Shown piece after piece: positions 10,014 to 18,024 of a stretch of 64,000 bases of DNA. Where the stretch lies: positions 62,001 through 126,000 of the forward strand of contig NZ_MAOC01000008.1 in NCBI RefSeq assembly GCF_001884135.1, in the 5' to 3' direction. Below the pieces are notes generated by a model. That model ran no database searches, had not been told where the DNA came from, and saw only the letters and a list, made by a program, of their open reading frames with translations. Within the stretch, counting starts at the first letter, position 1. Each line of letters opens with the position of its first letter. Source of the DNA: Bacillus nitratireducens. Lineage in GTDB: Bacteria > Bacillota > Bacilli > Bacillales > Bacillaceae_G. Made by a program: the position numbers and the translations under genes.

Positions 10014-10042
10014 ATCATAACATGTTTACGCTTTCTTTTTAA
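10014..10042 (-). promoter_or_regulatory. candidate promoter of the deoB operon
   Basis: On the minus strand TTAAAA (10042-10037) and TATGAT (10019-10014) are separated by 17 bases. An alternative TTGACA lies closer to the gene at 9909-9904 but lacks a good -10. The remainder of the 360-base gap between the lipoprotein gene and deoB shows no gene. Confidence 0.45.
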
Positions 10043-10141
10043 TACATTTTCGTAGAATTTCTTATTTTATTCACACTTCTATTGTAATCCATTCTGCGAA
10101 GAAGTGCTAATTATTTTATAACATATTTCCTAATATAAAAA

Positions 10142-10171
10142 TAAAAAGCAGCTCTAAAGAGCTGCTTTTTA
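10142..10171 (-). terminator. intrinsic terminator of the YtkA-like lipoprotein gene
   Basis: AAAAGCAGCTC pairs with GAGCTGCTTTT around a 4-base loop, followed on the minus strand by a T-rich tract; the stem reaches the stop codon. Confidence 0.85.
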
Positions 10172-10894
10172 TTTTACTTCTACTGTTTCTTCTTTATGTT
10201 CATGTAGTTCGCCTTTTCTTACATGAACTTTCACTTTATAAGCACCATTCTCTTTGAAAGTATGCTTACTTTCGTATTCCCCTTTATTCCCCTCTTTTGC
10301 TGGAATAAATTCATGCTTTTCAACGCCGTCTTTCCAAATTTCAAGTTGTACTTCAGCACCAGTTAATGCTTCTTCTTTTTGTTTTAAATGAACTTTCATT
10401 GTTGACTCAGCATTTGCTTTAATATCACCAGCCATAAGGTGTATCATCGTATCACTTTTATGGTCTCCATGACCTTCTTCTTTTTTCGCATCTTCAACTT
10501 TTGCATTTCCTACAGCGACTTTTGTTTCTGGCATAACATGCATTTCACGTGCATTTGTATGAGGAATAATATGATATACTCCATCAGTTTCAAATGTTTT
10601 CTCTACTGCATAAACACCTTTTCCTTTATGCTTACCATCTAACATCTCGTGTTTCTCGTCGCCATCTTTCCAAATCTCAAACTTTACATCATCAGCATCC
10701 GTTACTTTTTCTTTTCCTTGTGTAACAAGTGCTTGTACTTCTGTTTTTTCACCAGGTTTAATTTCTTTCGGATTCGTTTGAACCGCTACTTTTATAGCTT
10801 CAAGTTTCTGTTCTTTTTTCGGTTCTTCTTTGTTTGTATTACAGCCAGCCAATGCTAGCATCGCGATAAATAGCGTCATAATAAGTTTTTTCAT
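10169..10894 (-). CDS. lipoprotein with two YtkA/FixH-like domains
   Basis: A 241-residue lipoprotein: the signal peptide ends in LALAGC, a lipobox, so the protein should be lipid-anchored outside the membrane. It contains two copies of an immunoglobulin-like YtkA module, recognised by the repeated phrases FEIWKDGDEKHEM...VEKTFETDGVYHI (first copy) and LEIWKDGVEKHEF...KHTFKENGAYKV (second copy), joined by a His/Lys/Glu-rich linker (EEGHGDHKSD). YtkA-like proteins are often linked to metal or copper handling, but function is not established. I use the ATG at 10894, 8 bases after GGAGG; two further ATGs lie just upstream. Confidence 0.82.
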   Translation of the reverse strand: MKKLIMTLFIAMLALAGCNTNKEEPKKEQKLEAIKVAVQTNPKEIKPGEKTEVQALVTQGKEKVTDADDVKFEIWKDGDEKHEMLDGKHKGKGVYAVEKTFETDGVYHIIPHTNAREMHVMPETKVAVGNAKVEDAKKEEGHGDHKSDTMIHLMAGDIKANAESTMKVHLKQKEEALTGAEVQLEIWKDGVEKHEFIPAKEGNKGEYESKHTFKENGAYKVKVHVRKGELHEHKEETVEVK

Positions 10895-11022
10895 CATCAT
10901 TTCCTCCTTCATACTTTCTTTAGTATAGAGGAAATACATTGTAATATTCCAGCCTTCTGCTGAAAACAATATACGAAATGTTTGTGAAGTTTCTGTGAAA
11001 CGGTTTGCTCTTCTTAATCTAT

Positions 11023-11049
11023 GAAAAAAGAGCATAGTAGCTATGCTCT
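11023..11049 (-). terminator. intrinsic terminator of xerD
   Basis: On the minus strand AGAGCATAG-CTA-CTATGCTCT is followed by six T residues. The xerD stop codon lies inside the stem. Confidence 0.8.
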
Positions 11050-11931
11050 CGGGTGAAACTGTTTATATACATCTTTTAATCTAGCTTTTGAAACGTGCGT
11101 ATAAATTTGCGTCGTTGAAATATCTGCATGTCCAAGCATCTCTTGCACGGCACGTAAGTCTGCCCCATTTTCTAATAAATGCGTAGCAAACGAGTGGCGC
11201 AAAGTATGCGGTGTAAGCTCTTTTTCAATATTTGCCTCTTTCGCTAATCGTTTTAAAATTTTCCAAAATCCTTGTCTTGATAAGCGATTACCATGATGGT
11301 TTAAAAAGAGTGCATCTACTGCTTTTTTACCCATCAGTTCTCTTCTTCCTTTTTCAATATACTTTTGAATTGCTTCCGTTGCTAAGCTTCCTAATGGAAT
11401 AATTCTTTCTTTATTCCCTTTCCCTATGCAGCGGACAAATCCCATAGTTAAGTGTACATCTTCTAAATTTAATGCAATTAATTCTGAAACACGAAGTCCT
11501 GTTGCATACAATAACTCCAACATTGCCTTATCACGAATCCCAAAAGCACTCACCGCTTTCGGAGTCTGTAGTAATGCTTCTACTTCGTCAATCGATAATA
11601 CTTTTGGTAATTTCCGTTCCCCTTGCGGCGTTTCAATATGTACCGATGGGTCATGCTCCACCGCTCGTTCACGAAGTAAAAATTGGTGAAACGAACGAAT
11701 CGATGCAATATGACGTGCCAATGTTTTTGAAGATTTTCCGTTTTCTTTTAAATACTGCAAGAAGTTAACAATGTGTATGCGCGTCACTTCATGAAATGTC
11801 TTCGTCTGTTCTACATTTTGCAAATACTTCACATAGCTTTTCAAATCACGTTCATAAGATACAACTGTATTTTTTGCTAACCCTTTTTCAACAATCATAT
11901 AATGAATAAAATCTTTTAATTGATCTTCCAA
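11041..11931 (-). CDS. xerD: site-specific tyrosine recombinase XerD
   Basis: A 296-residue tyrosine recombinase that acts with XerC/CodV at the chromosomal dif site to resolve chromosome dimers. An N-terminal SAM-like core-binding domain (residues 1-90) precedes the catalytic domain, where all key residues are visible: Arg in [10 protein letters not shown], Lys in GKGNKER, His-x-x-Arg in [14 protein letters not shown], His in LGHADI and the nucleophile Tyr in [10 protein letters not shown]. Called ripX in B. subtilis, where it follows fur and yqzK exactly as here. It starts 6 bases after yqzK, suggesting one transcript. Confidence 0.95.
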   Translation of the reverse strand: MEDQLKDFIHYMIVEKGLAKNTVVSYERDLKSYVKYLQNVEQTKTFHEVTRIHIVNFLQYLKENGKSSKTLARHIASIRSFHQFLLRERAVEHDPSVHIETPQGERKLPKVLSIDEVEALLQTPKAVSAFGIRDKAMLELLYATGLRVSELIALNLEDVHLTMGFVRCIGKGNKERIIPLGSLATEAIQKYIEKGRRELMGKKAVDALFLNHHGNRLSRQGFWKILKRLAKEANIEKELTPHTLRHSFATHLLENGADLRAVQEMLGHADISTTQIYTHVSKARLKDVYKQFHPRA

Positions 11932-11937
11932 TATACA

Positions 11938-12168
11938 CTACTCCCCATTTTCATAGAAAAACATCATTCTATTTACGAAAGCATCCTTTGCTGGCTCCTC
12001 ATTCCCTGATACTTTTTCTACAGTCTCTTCTTTTGGCTTTTCATAACGATGGTAACTTTCATATTCTTCATTTATCCATAGTATAGCGAAATAAAACAAA
12101 ATCGTACAACTCGTAAATAATAAAAATACTTTCATCCCATCAAAAGTTAATTTTAAAGCTCGGCGCAT
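11938..12168 (-). CDS. yqzK: YqzK family small membrane protein (DUF4227)
   Basis: A 76-residue protein with one N-terminal membrane helix (VFLLFTSCTILFYFAILWI) and an acidic, lysine-rich tail. The ATG at 12168 has GGAGG 8 bases upstream; a longer frame reading from 12210 lacks such a site. Position between fur and xerD identifies it as YqzK, a conserved Bacillus protein of unknown function. Confidence 0.8.
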   Translation of the reverse strand: MRRALKLTFDGMKVFLLFTSCTILFYFAILWINEEYESYHRYEKPKEETVEKVSGNEEPAKDAFVNRMMFFYENGE

Positions 12169-12240
12169 TGTAAATTCCTCCAAAATATAAGTTATTACAA
12201 CATATGCCAAGCTTTCACCAATTTATACCTTATTCAAATA

Positions 12241-12279
12241 AAAAACCTCTTCCTAGTTAAATAGGAAAAGGTTATTTTT
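12241..12279 (-). terminator. intrinsic terminator of fur
   Basis: On the minus strand AACCTTTTCCTA pairs with TAGGAAGAGGTT (one mismatch) and runs into TTTTTTA; it overlaps the fur stop codon. Confidence 0.75.
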
Positions 12280-12727
12280 CATCCGTTTCATTTTCTTGAC
12301 AATTTTTACAAATCCCATGGAATGTTAAACGATGATCTTTCACCTTAAAGCTCCAGTCTCGTTCTACTTTATTCTCCACTTCACCAAGTAAATCTTCTTG
12401 TATTTCTTGTACAGCACCGCATTGTGTACAGATTAAATGATGGTGGAAACGCTGTGCACCTTCTTGGCGTAAGTCATAGCGCGAAACACCGTCTCCGAAG
12501 TTAATCTTATCGACAACTTTTAACTCAGACAATAACTCTAGAGTTCGATAGACGGTTGCTAATCCGATCTCTGGCGACTTTTCTTTTACAAGGAGGTATA
12601 CATCTTCTGCGCTTAAATGATCTTCTTCATTCTCTAGCAGCACACGAACTGTTGCTTCACGTTGTGGTGTCAATTTATAGCTCGCTGCATGTAATTGTTT
12701 CTTAATTCGTTCAATTCTTTCTTCCAT
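12272..12727 (-). CDS. fur: ferric uptake regulator Fur
   Basis: A 151-residue Fur-family repressor. The N-terminal winged helix spans about residues 10-85 (YKLTPQREATVRVLL, GLATVYRTLELL). The C-terminal dimerisation domain carries the metal site FHHHLICTQCGAV and a second CXXC in CKNCQE that together bind structural zinc. Gene order fur-yqzK-xerD matches B. subtilis fur rather than perR or zur. The protein represses iron-uptake genes when loaded with Fe(II). A TTGACA/TATAAT promoter and a Fur/PerR-type box lie upstream, suggesting autoregulation or PerR control. Confidence 0.92.
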   Translation of the reverse strand: MEERIERIKKQLHAASYKLTPQREATVRVLLENEEDHLSAEDVYLLVKEKSPEIGLATVYRTLELLSELKVVDKINFGDGVSRYDLRQEGAQRFHHHLICTQCGAVQEIQEDLLGEVENKVERDWSFKVKDHRLTFHGICKNCQENETDEK

Positions 12728-12760
12728 TCGGTACTACTCCCTCCTCGCCACTCTTACACC

Positions 12761-12788
12761 ATTATATCAGAAGAAGGGCTTCTGTCAA
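12761..12788 (-). promoter_or_regulatory. fur promoter
   Basis: On the minus strand TTGACA (12788-12783) and TATAAT (12766-12761) with a 16-base spacer, 34 bases before the start codon. Confidence 0.75.
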
Positions 12789-12810
12789 AAGAAAAACAAT
12801 AAAAACAAAT

Positions 12811-12825
12811 TGATAATTATTCTCA
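12811..12825 (-). promoter_or_regulatory. Fur/PerR-type box upstream of fur
   Basis: TGATAAT-T-ATTCTCA fits the 7-1-7 Fur-box core with one mismatch. PerR boxes differ by only a few bases, and B. subtilis fur is controlled by PerR, so the cognate protein is uncertain. It lies about 23 bases upstream of the -35 element. Confidence 0.6.
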
Positions 12826-12833
12826 AAAAGTAT

Positions 12834-13481
12834 TTATTGTTTGTTAATAGCCTCCACGACTTCTTTCATTAAAACTGGTGATGCATATGCCTCAACACTA
12901 GAAGCAAGAGCTAATACCGCTCCGATCACTAGAAAGAAGCATGTATAACGAATTAATAATGGTAATAGTGGCTCGGTTATTTTCCTAATAAACTGATGCC
13001 TAATCATGCGTAAGGAAAAGCTTGCAGCAATTGTTGTCATAATGAGAAATACAGGAATTATAATTAAATTTTGCGGCAATACAGACACAAACGCTAACAA
13101 TAATCCATTCCATCCGTGCTGACTTACTAAAAAACCTACTGTAAATCCAACAACTACTCCTTTTAAAAATAATAAGATAAAAATGAGTGGTAACCCAATA
13201 ATCGAAATCCCTAAAATCCAAATAAAGCCGATGTATTTTAATTGCGAAAAGTAACTTTCTCGAAACATTTCGCCCGCGATAGCAAATTCTCCTTTAGAAA
13301 CTTGTCCAAAAAAACGTTGTAAATAAAATGATAAATCTTGCTTTTGGTTTATTTGTAAACTATTCACAAGAATCGCTCCAAATATTACTCCCATCAATAA
13401 TAAAACAGCATTAAATATATATAATGAAGAGTTTTCCTGTATGTGAGACATTACACGGTCTTGCCAAGTTTTTCGCCACAT
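12834..13481 (-). CDS. spoIIM: stage II sporulation protein M
   Basis: A 215-residue membrane protein with five or so helices and a conserved central segment (VVGFTVGFLVSQHGWNGLLLAFVSVLPQN). SpoIIM joins SpoIID and SpoIIP in the peptidoglycan-degrading complex that drives engulfment during sporulation; in B. subtilis it is transcribed by sigma-E in the mother cell. Length matches the family (about 214). It sits next to fur as in B. subtilis. The start ATG is preceded by GGAGGGAAGGA. Confidence 0.93.
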   Translation of the reverse strand: MWRKTWQDRVMSHIQENSSLYIFNAVLLLMGVIFGAILVNSLQINQKQDLSFYLQRFFGQVSKGEFAIAGEMFRESYFSQLKYIGFIWILGISIIGLPLIFILLFLKGVVVGFTVGFLVSQHGWNGLLLAFVSVLPQNLIIIPVFLIMTTIAASFSLRMIRHQFIRKITEPLLPLLIRYTCFFLVIGAVLALASSVEAYASPVLMKEVVEAINKQ

Positions 13482-13607
13482 TTTCCTTCCCTCCGTTCAC
13501 ACTCTTACTAAAAATGTATGAAAGAAAGAAAAAAAGTATGACGAATTAACATTGAAATTCCGCTCTACTTTGCTAAACTAAATAGTAGAGAATAGGAGGG
13601 ATTTCTC

Positions 13608-14159
13608 TTGAAACCATTATTATTAGATTTTCCAACGTTATTTCAAACTGAGCGCTTGCAAGTACGTAAGCCGTTTCCGGGTGACGGTACAGAAGTATAT
13701 GAAGCAATCCAAGCTTCTCTAGAAGATTTATTACCGTGGATGCCAATTACAGCTGAAACAGAAGAGAGTGCGGAAGAAATTGTTCGCGAAGCTCACGGAC
13801 AGTTTTTACTTCGTGAAACACTTGTTTTTCACTTATACGATAAAGTATCTGGTACATTCATCGGAGCTATTACTCTTAAGCCTGAAAACTGGGACATTCC
13901 AAAGTTTTCACTTCACTTCTGGTTACATAGCGCCTATACAAAACAAGGCTACATGACAGAAGCTGTTAAAGGTGCGATTCAATTCGCTTTTGATAAGCTA
14001 GGTGCTAGAAGGATTGAAATTCGTACTGATGCAACAAACGTGAACGCATGTAACTTAGCAGAACGTCTAGAATTCATTTTAGAAGGTACTATGGAAAATG
14101 ATTTCCTAGCACCAGATGGTAGCTTACGTGATGCACGTGTATATGCAAAAATTAATTAA
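13608..14159 (+). CDS. GNAT family N-acetyltransferase (RimJ/RimL-like)
   Basis: A 183-residue GCN5-related acetyltransferase of the ribosomal-protein-alanine acetyltransferase branch: LFQTERLQVRKPFPGDG at the start, FSLHFWLHSAYTKQGYMTEA (acetyl-CoA region, near residue 110) and RRIEIRTDATNVNACNLAERLEF near residues 135-155, ending in RDARVYAKI. Substrate unknown; members of this branch modify protein N termini or small amines. A TTGAAA/TAAACT promoter is likely just upstream. Monocistronic, converging on nudF. Confidence 0.85.
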   Translation: MKPLLLDFPTLFQTERLQVRKPFPGDGTEVYEAIQASLEDLLPWMPITAETEESAEEIVREAHGQFLLRETLVFHLYDKVSGTFIGAITLKPENWDIPKFSLHFWLHSAYTKQGYMTEAVKGAIQFAFDKLGARRIEIRTDATNVNACNLAERLEFILEGTMENDFLAPDGSLRDARVYAKIN

Positions 14160-14186
14160 AAAAACACTCGCCAAGGCGAGTGTTTT
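14160..14186. terminator. bidirectional intrinsic terminator
   Basis: ACACTCGCC-AA-GGCGAGTGT is a perfect hairpin with flanking A and T runs, serving the acetyltransferase gene and convergent nudF. Confidence 0.88.
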
Positions 14187-14724
14187 ATTTTTGTAATTGT
14201 AAATATTGCACAGCGAACATCGTCTTCGCATCATGAATGCGAAGGTCTTTCATAAGATCAATCGCTTCTTCTAATGACACTTCCATTAACTCCACAAATT
14301 CATCTTCATCTAAAGCTGCTTTATTTTCTTTTTGTTTTAATCCTGTCGCCTTATATACATATAAAATCTCATCTGCAAAACCAGGTGATGTATAAAAAGA
14401 TGTAATAAGCTCCATATTTTCACACACATATCCTGTTTCTTCTTCTAATTCACGAACTGCTGTTACTTCTGGCTTTTCTCCAGGTTCTAATTTCCCAGCA
14501 GGGATTTCTACAATTGCCTTTTCAAGAGCTTTACGATACTGCTCGACAAGTACAATTTTCCCTTCATCAGTAATAGCAATAATAGCAACTGCCCCAGGGT
14601 GATTTACGATTTCACGTTTACTCATTTCTCCATTTGGTAATACTACTTCATCAACACGAACTTTTATAACTCTACCATCAAAAATCGGTTCAGTTTTTAC
14701 TGTTCTTTCTGCAAGATTACTCAT
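14185..14724 (-). CDS. nudF: ADP-ribose pyrophosphatase (Nudix)
   Basis: A 179-residue Nudix hydrolase. The Nudix box is intact: GKLEPGE followed by VRELEEETGY (residues 76-99), giving the G-x5-E-x7-REUxEExGU pattern. An upstream VEQYRKALEKAIVEIPAG stretch and the SFYTSPGFADE loop are typical of ADP-ribose pyrophosphatases (B. subtilis YqkG/NudF), which split ADP-ribose into AMP and ribose-5-phosphate. Neighbours yqkF and mciZ support the assignment. ATG with a weak GGGAGATGA ribosome site. Confidence 0.93.
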   Translation of the reverse strand: MSNLAERTVKTEPIFDGRVIKVRVDEVVLPNGEMSKREIVNHPGAVAIIAITDEGKIVLVEQYRKALEKAIVEIPAGKLEPGEKPEVTAVRELEEETGYVCENMELITSFYTSPGFADEILYVYKATGLKQKENKAALDEDEFVELMEVSLEEAIDLMKDLRIHDAKTMFAVQYLQLQK

Positions 14725-14798
14725 ACTACTTCATCTCCCTGTTCTATTTCCTAATCGTTCTTCATACATTTTACCACATTGAAAGGAGCGTGATAGAA

Positions 14799-14933
14799 AT
14801 GAAAGTTTATATTTTACCAAATCGCGTCACTTTAGTCGGCAAAGCGTGGCAAATTCGTCATAAGCTAAAACAATACGGAAAAGAGTATACAACTGTACAA
14901 GAGTGGATTACAGCAAATAAAGTGAAACTTTAA
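14799..14933 (+). CDS. mciZ: MciZ, mother-cell inhibitor of FtsZ
   Basis: A 44-codon gene with AAAGGAG 12 bases before the ATG. The peptide MKVYILPNRVTLVGKAWQIR continues HKLKQYGKEYTTVQEW and matches B. subtilis MciZ (about 40 residues) along its whole length, including the LVGKAW core. MciZ is made in the mother cell during sporulation and caps FtsZ filaments, stopping Z-ring assembly. It lies beside nudF and yqkF, as expected. The last three codons (GTG AAA CTT) and the stop TAA are the first bases of a bcr1-like repeat, so the C terminus has been altered by the insertion. The core is intact, so activity is likely kept. Confidence 0.88.
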   Translation: MKVYILPNRVTLVGKAWQIRHKLKQYGKEYTTVQEWITANKVKL

Positions 14934-15002
14934 TCAGAGGGGGGCATCCCCTCTGATTATTAGCCCACACCAATTGGGCTTTTACGGGCAGTTAATGCGG
15001 GG
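14922..15002 (+). repeat. bcr1-like repeat, internally deleted copy
   Basis: Begins GTGAAACTTTAATCAG and ends near GCGGGG. It shares with the copy at 19952-20099 the outer hairpin (TAATCAGAGGGG...CCCCTCTGATTA), the segment CACCAAT-GGGC and TTTACGGGCA, but lacks the second pair of arms, leaving about 81 bases. It is flanked by ATAAA on the left and a mutated CAAAA on the right, consistent with a decayed 5-base target duplication. Confidence 0.8.
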
Positions 15003-15016
15003 CAAAAAGTAAACGT

Positions 15017-15045
15017 TTGTCAACCTCTTTTCCCTTGCGTACAAT
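15017..15045 (+). promoter_or_regulatory. promoter of the yqkF-like gene
   Basis: TTGTCA (15017-15022) and TACAAT (15040-15045), 17-base spacer, starting 14 bases beyond the repeat. The start site would lie only about 10-14 bases before the start codon, overlapping the AAGGAGG ribosome site. Confidence 0.6.
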
Positions 15046-15065
15046 AAAGGTAAGGAGGTTGACCT

Positions 15066-15980
15066 ATGAAAAAACGTCAATTAGGAAACTCAGATTTATA
15101 TGTTACGGAAGTTGGATTTGGCTGTATGTCTCTCGGTACATCTGAGGCTGAAGCTATGCGTATTATCGATGAGGCTATCGATTTAGGAATTAACTTTTTT
15201 GATACAGCTGACTTATACGATTATGGATTAAATGAAGAATTTGTCGGCAAAGCTCTGAAAGGAAAACGAGATCAAATTGTCCTTACAACAAAGGTTGGAA
15301 ATCGATGGACAGAAGAAAAAAACGGCTGGTCTTGGGATCCTTCTAAAGCTTACATAAAGGCCGAAGTAAAAGAGAGTTTACGTAGACTTCAAACAGATTA
15401 TATTGATTTGTATCAACTGCATGGCGGGACGATTGAAGATCCGATAGATGAAACAATTGAAGCCTTTGAAGAATTAAAAAAAGAGGGTATCATTCGCCAT
15501 TACGGTATTTCTTCTATACGTCCAAATGTCATCCGTGAGTATGCCAAACGTTCAAATATCGTTAGTGTACTAATGAAATACAGCCTTTTAAATCGTCGCC
15601 CTGAAGAATGGTTCCCACTTCTCAATGAACATCAAATTAGCATTATTGCTCGTGGACCACTTGCAAAAGGAATTCTAACTGACAAAAATGCAAGAAAGAT
15701 AGAAAGAGTAAAAGAAAAGGATTACCTTTCTTATTCTTACGATGAATTATATACGACACTCGCGAGTGTAAAAGAAATAACCCAAGAAAGCTCTTTAACA
15801 GGAACAGCTATTCAATATTGCTTACATAACGAAACTGTTGCAGCTGTTATACCTGGTGCAAGCTCTATTCAACAATTGCAGGAAAATGTACAGGCTAGTA
15901 AACAAACACAGTTAACAACAGCAGAATATATACAACTTCAGCAAATTGCTAAATGTGATACCTACGCTTTACATCGTTAA
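15066..15980 (+). CDS. yqkF: aldo/keto reductase (YqkF-like)
   Basis: A 304-residue NADPH-dependent aldo/keto reductase with the catalytic tetrad visible: Asp and Tyr in FFDTADLYDYG, Lys in TTKVGNRW and His in DLYQLHGG. The C-terminal half has IIARGPLAKGIL and PGASSIQQLQEN, the cofactor-binding end of the barrel. Length and location beside nudF and mciZ match YqkF of B. subtilis. Substrate unknown. AAGGAGGTTGACCT precedes the ATG. Confidence 0.88.
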   Translation: MKKRQLGNSDLYVTEVGFGCMSLGTSEAEAMRIIDEAIDLGINFFDTADLYDYGLNEEFVGKALKGKRDQIVLTTKVGNRWTEEKNGWSWDPSKAYIKAEVKESLRRLQTDYIDLYQLHGGTIEDPIDETIEAFEELKKEGIIRHYGISSIRPNVIREYAKRSNIVSVLMKYSLLNRRPEEWFPLLNEHQISIIARGPLAKGILTDKNARKIERVKEKDYLSYSYDELYTTLASVKEITQESSLTGTAIQYCLHNETVAAVIPGASSIQQLQENVQASKQTQLTTAEYIQLQQIAKCDTYALHR

Positions 15981-16013
15981 AAAGACGCTACCATACTGGT
16001 AGCGTCTTTTTAT
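15979..16013. terminator. bidirectional intrinsic terminator
   Basis: AAAAAGACGCTACCA-TAC-TGGTAGCGTCTTTTT is a perfect hairpin between two convergent reductase genes. Confidence 0.92.
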
Positions 16014-16837
16014 AGCGTATCATATTTATCAGGATTCGTTCCTACATGTAAATTACGATTTAACGTATTAATTTGAGTCATCTCTTCTTCCGTTAGTGAG
16101 AAATCAAAGATAGTAAAATTCTCCTTAATGCGAGATGGTGTAACAGATTTAGGAATCGTCACTACCCCGCTCTGAATATCCCATCTTAATATAACTTGCG
16201 CAGGTGTTTTTTCATATTTGGTAGCAATATCTTGAATAATCGGATGCTGGAATACTTCGCCGCCTCTCATTAAAGGACTCCAAGCTTCCATTTGAATTTG
16301 CTCACCTTGACAGAAATCACGCAATTCAAATTGTGCTAACATTGGATGAAGTTCCACTTGGTTTACCATCGGCTTCACTTTGCAATTTGGTAATAACAGT
16401 TCTAAATGATGTTTATGAAAATTAGAAACACCAATGGCACGCACTTTACCTTCTTCATATAACTTTTCTAGAGCACGGTACGTATCAACATACTTCCCTC
16501 TTATCGGCCAATGGATTAAATATAAATCTACATAATCCATTTGTAATTTCTTTAAACTTTTTTCAAACGCCTCAAGAGTCTCCTCATACCCTTGATCGTC
16601 GTTCCAAACTTTTGTTGTAATAAACAAGTCTTCGCGCGGGATTCCAGATTCACGAACTGCTTCTCCGACACCGCTTTCATTTTCATATACAGTTGCTGTA
16701 TCAATTGAACGGTATCCAACTTCTAACGCTGTTTTTACTGCTTGTTTAACTTCGTCGCCTTCTTTCGCTTTATAAACGCCTAGACCAATCATCGGCATTT
16801 TCACACCATTATGAAGTGTAGTTGTTGGAATATGCAC
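16010..16837 (-). CDS. aldo/keto reductase (2,5-diketogluconate reductase/YtbE-like)
   Basis: A 275-residue reductase of the AKR5 type. Catalytic residues: Asp and Tyr in [17 protein letters not shown], Lys in [10 protein letters not shown], His in [13 protein letters not shown]; the cofactor end has [15 protein letters not shown]. The family usually reduces aldehydes such as methylglyoxal with NADPH. I choose the GTG at 16837 ([14 protein letters not shown]) because AAAGGGAGAAAG lies just upstream; a frame extending to 16876 has a poor ribosome site. It converges on the yqkF-like gene, to which it is only distantly related. Confidence 0.85.
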   Translation of the reverse strand: MHIPTTTLHNGVKMPMIGLGVYKAKEGDEVKQAVKTALEVGYRSIDTATVYENESGVGEAVRESGIPREDLFITTKVWNDDQGYEETLEAFEKSLKKLQMDYVDLYLIHWPIRGKYVDTYRALEKLYEEGKVRAIGVSNFHKHHLELLLPNCKVKPMVNQVELHPMLAQFELRDFCQGEQIQMEAWSPLMRGGEVFQHPIIQDIATKYEKTPAQVILRWDIQSGVVTIPKSVTPSRIKENFTIFDFSLTEEEMTQINTLNRNLHVGTNPDKYDTL

Positions 16838-16966
16838 AGTCTTTCTCCCTTTCATTGTTACATTTTTATAAACCATAACTTTATTTCAACAAGATTCATT
16901 CAAAATGTCAAAACATACGTACAGTTTACATAATAATTTTATACCCCTTTAGAAAGTAACATGAAC

Positions 16967-17491
16967 TCAATCGTTCACGTTACTTTCTATCCATTCTTTC
17001 GCTTTTTCATCAACATTACGTACAAATTCATTTTTCCCTTCTGTATACAACGTGCCATCATATGTATATTTTTCAGCTAGTTCTTTCTTTAAAGTCGCAT
17101 ACGCCTCTGCTTCTTCACAATGAACCATCATATAATCACGAAATGCTAAATGCCTTACTATCTCAGGATTTCCTTTTTCAAACACGTGTAAGTGATACGA
17201 GCGTTTTTCCTCCGTCCCATGAATAAAATAACGACGTCTTGAAATACCATTTTCCCCTTTTACGATATAACCAAGCTTTTCAAAACGTTCATTCCAATGA
17301 TCTACTCTGTCGATACTCTCTACTTCCATAATCATATCTATAATTGGTTTAGCTGCCAGTCCTGGCACTGATGTACTACCAATATGATGGATTTTCACCG
17401 TTTCTGGCATCGCCAATTTTAATCTTTCGGCCTCCATTTGAAATTTCTCACTCCAGTGATTTTCATACGGAACGACTACAATTTTCCTCAT
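16967..17491 (-). CDS. GrpB family protein (UPF0157)
   Basis: A 174-residue member of the GrpB/UPF0157 family, which has a minimal nucleotidyltransferase fold. The signature IHHIGSTSVPGLAAKPIIDM lies at residues 32-51, with the GS motif and the conserved KP-x-ID acidic residue. The middle segment GISRRRYFIHG...SYHLHVFEKGNPE is also typical. Function of the family is uncertain; some members are fused to dephospho-CoA kinase. The ATG at 17491 has GGGGTG upstream, better than an in-frame codon at 17524. Confidence 0.88.
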   Translation of the reverse strand: MRKIVVVPYENHWSEKFQMEAERLKLAMPETVKIHHIGSTSVPGLAAKPIIDMIMEVESIDRVDHWNERFEKLGYIVKGENGISRRRYFIHGTEEKRSYHLHVFEKGNPEIVRHLAFRDYMMVHCEEAEAYATLKKELAEKYTYDGTLYTEGKNEFVRNVDEKAKEWIESNVND

Positions 17492-17522
17492 TTTAGCACC
17501 CCTTTTCTTACACACACTCGTC

Positions 17523-17561
17523 AAAAAATGATCAGTGGCATTTCACTGATCATTTTTTATT
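17523..17561 (-). terminator. intrinsic terminator downstream of yqkE
   Basis: AAATGATCAGTG pairs with CACTGATCATTT around a 6-base loop and is followed by a T run on the minus strand. Confidence 0.85.
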
Positions 17562-17823
17562 ATTTAAAGTCTTTCCAAGTAAGGTTACTTTCACTTAACA
17601 GTTCTTCAAATGATTTATTCTTTTCACGTTCTTTTTGTTCTTTACGCTTTCTTTCTTGCTCCGCTGCCTCTTTTTTCTCTTCTCTCACTTGCAACTCTTT
17701 TTTCTTATTCTTTAATTGTTGCATGAGTGAATCGTTCAATTGATCACCTAGTGTAAGCGATTCTTTCTCTGGTTGATTCACTTGAGATTGTCTTTGCATT
17801 TGTCTTTGCTTCTTTTTCTTCAT
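17560..17823 (-). CDS. yqkE: YqkE family protein (DUF3886)
   Basis: An 87-residue, very charged protein, mostly one predicted helix or coiled coil: a basic start (KKKKQRQMQRQSQ), LTLGDQLNDSLMQQLKNKKKEL, then a Glu/Lys/Arg-rich stretch and the end SFEELLSESNLTWKDFK. Composition, length and the neighbouring yqkF, yqkD and yqkC genes match YqkE of B. subtilis. Function unknown. The ATG at 17823 follows AAAGGTG. Confidence 0.8.
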   Translation of the reverse strand: MKKKKQRQMQRQSQVNQPEKESLTLGDQLNDSLMQQLKNKKKELQVREEKKEAAEQERKRKEQKEREKNKSFEELLSESNLTWKDFK

Positions 17824-18024
17824 AATGCTCACCTTTTACTTTTTTCTCCATTATAGAGGATACATAGGGAAATCGACAATAAAAAAGGTTCCCTACTCTA
17901 TTATTCATCTTTTGTAAATATGTTAATTTTTCGAAAAAACTAAATTTTTATATAGATATAATCCTATGAATCTATTAAAATTATGTCGTATGATGTCAGA
18001 TTATAAAAAAAGGAGAAATTAATT

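Noticed and set aside
15066-16837. The two adjacent aldo/keto reductases as a recent tandem duplication
   Set aside because: They belong to different AKR branches, with different catalytic-motif contexts, and are convergent; adjacency is probably coincidental.
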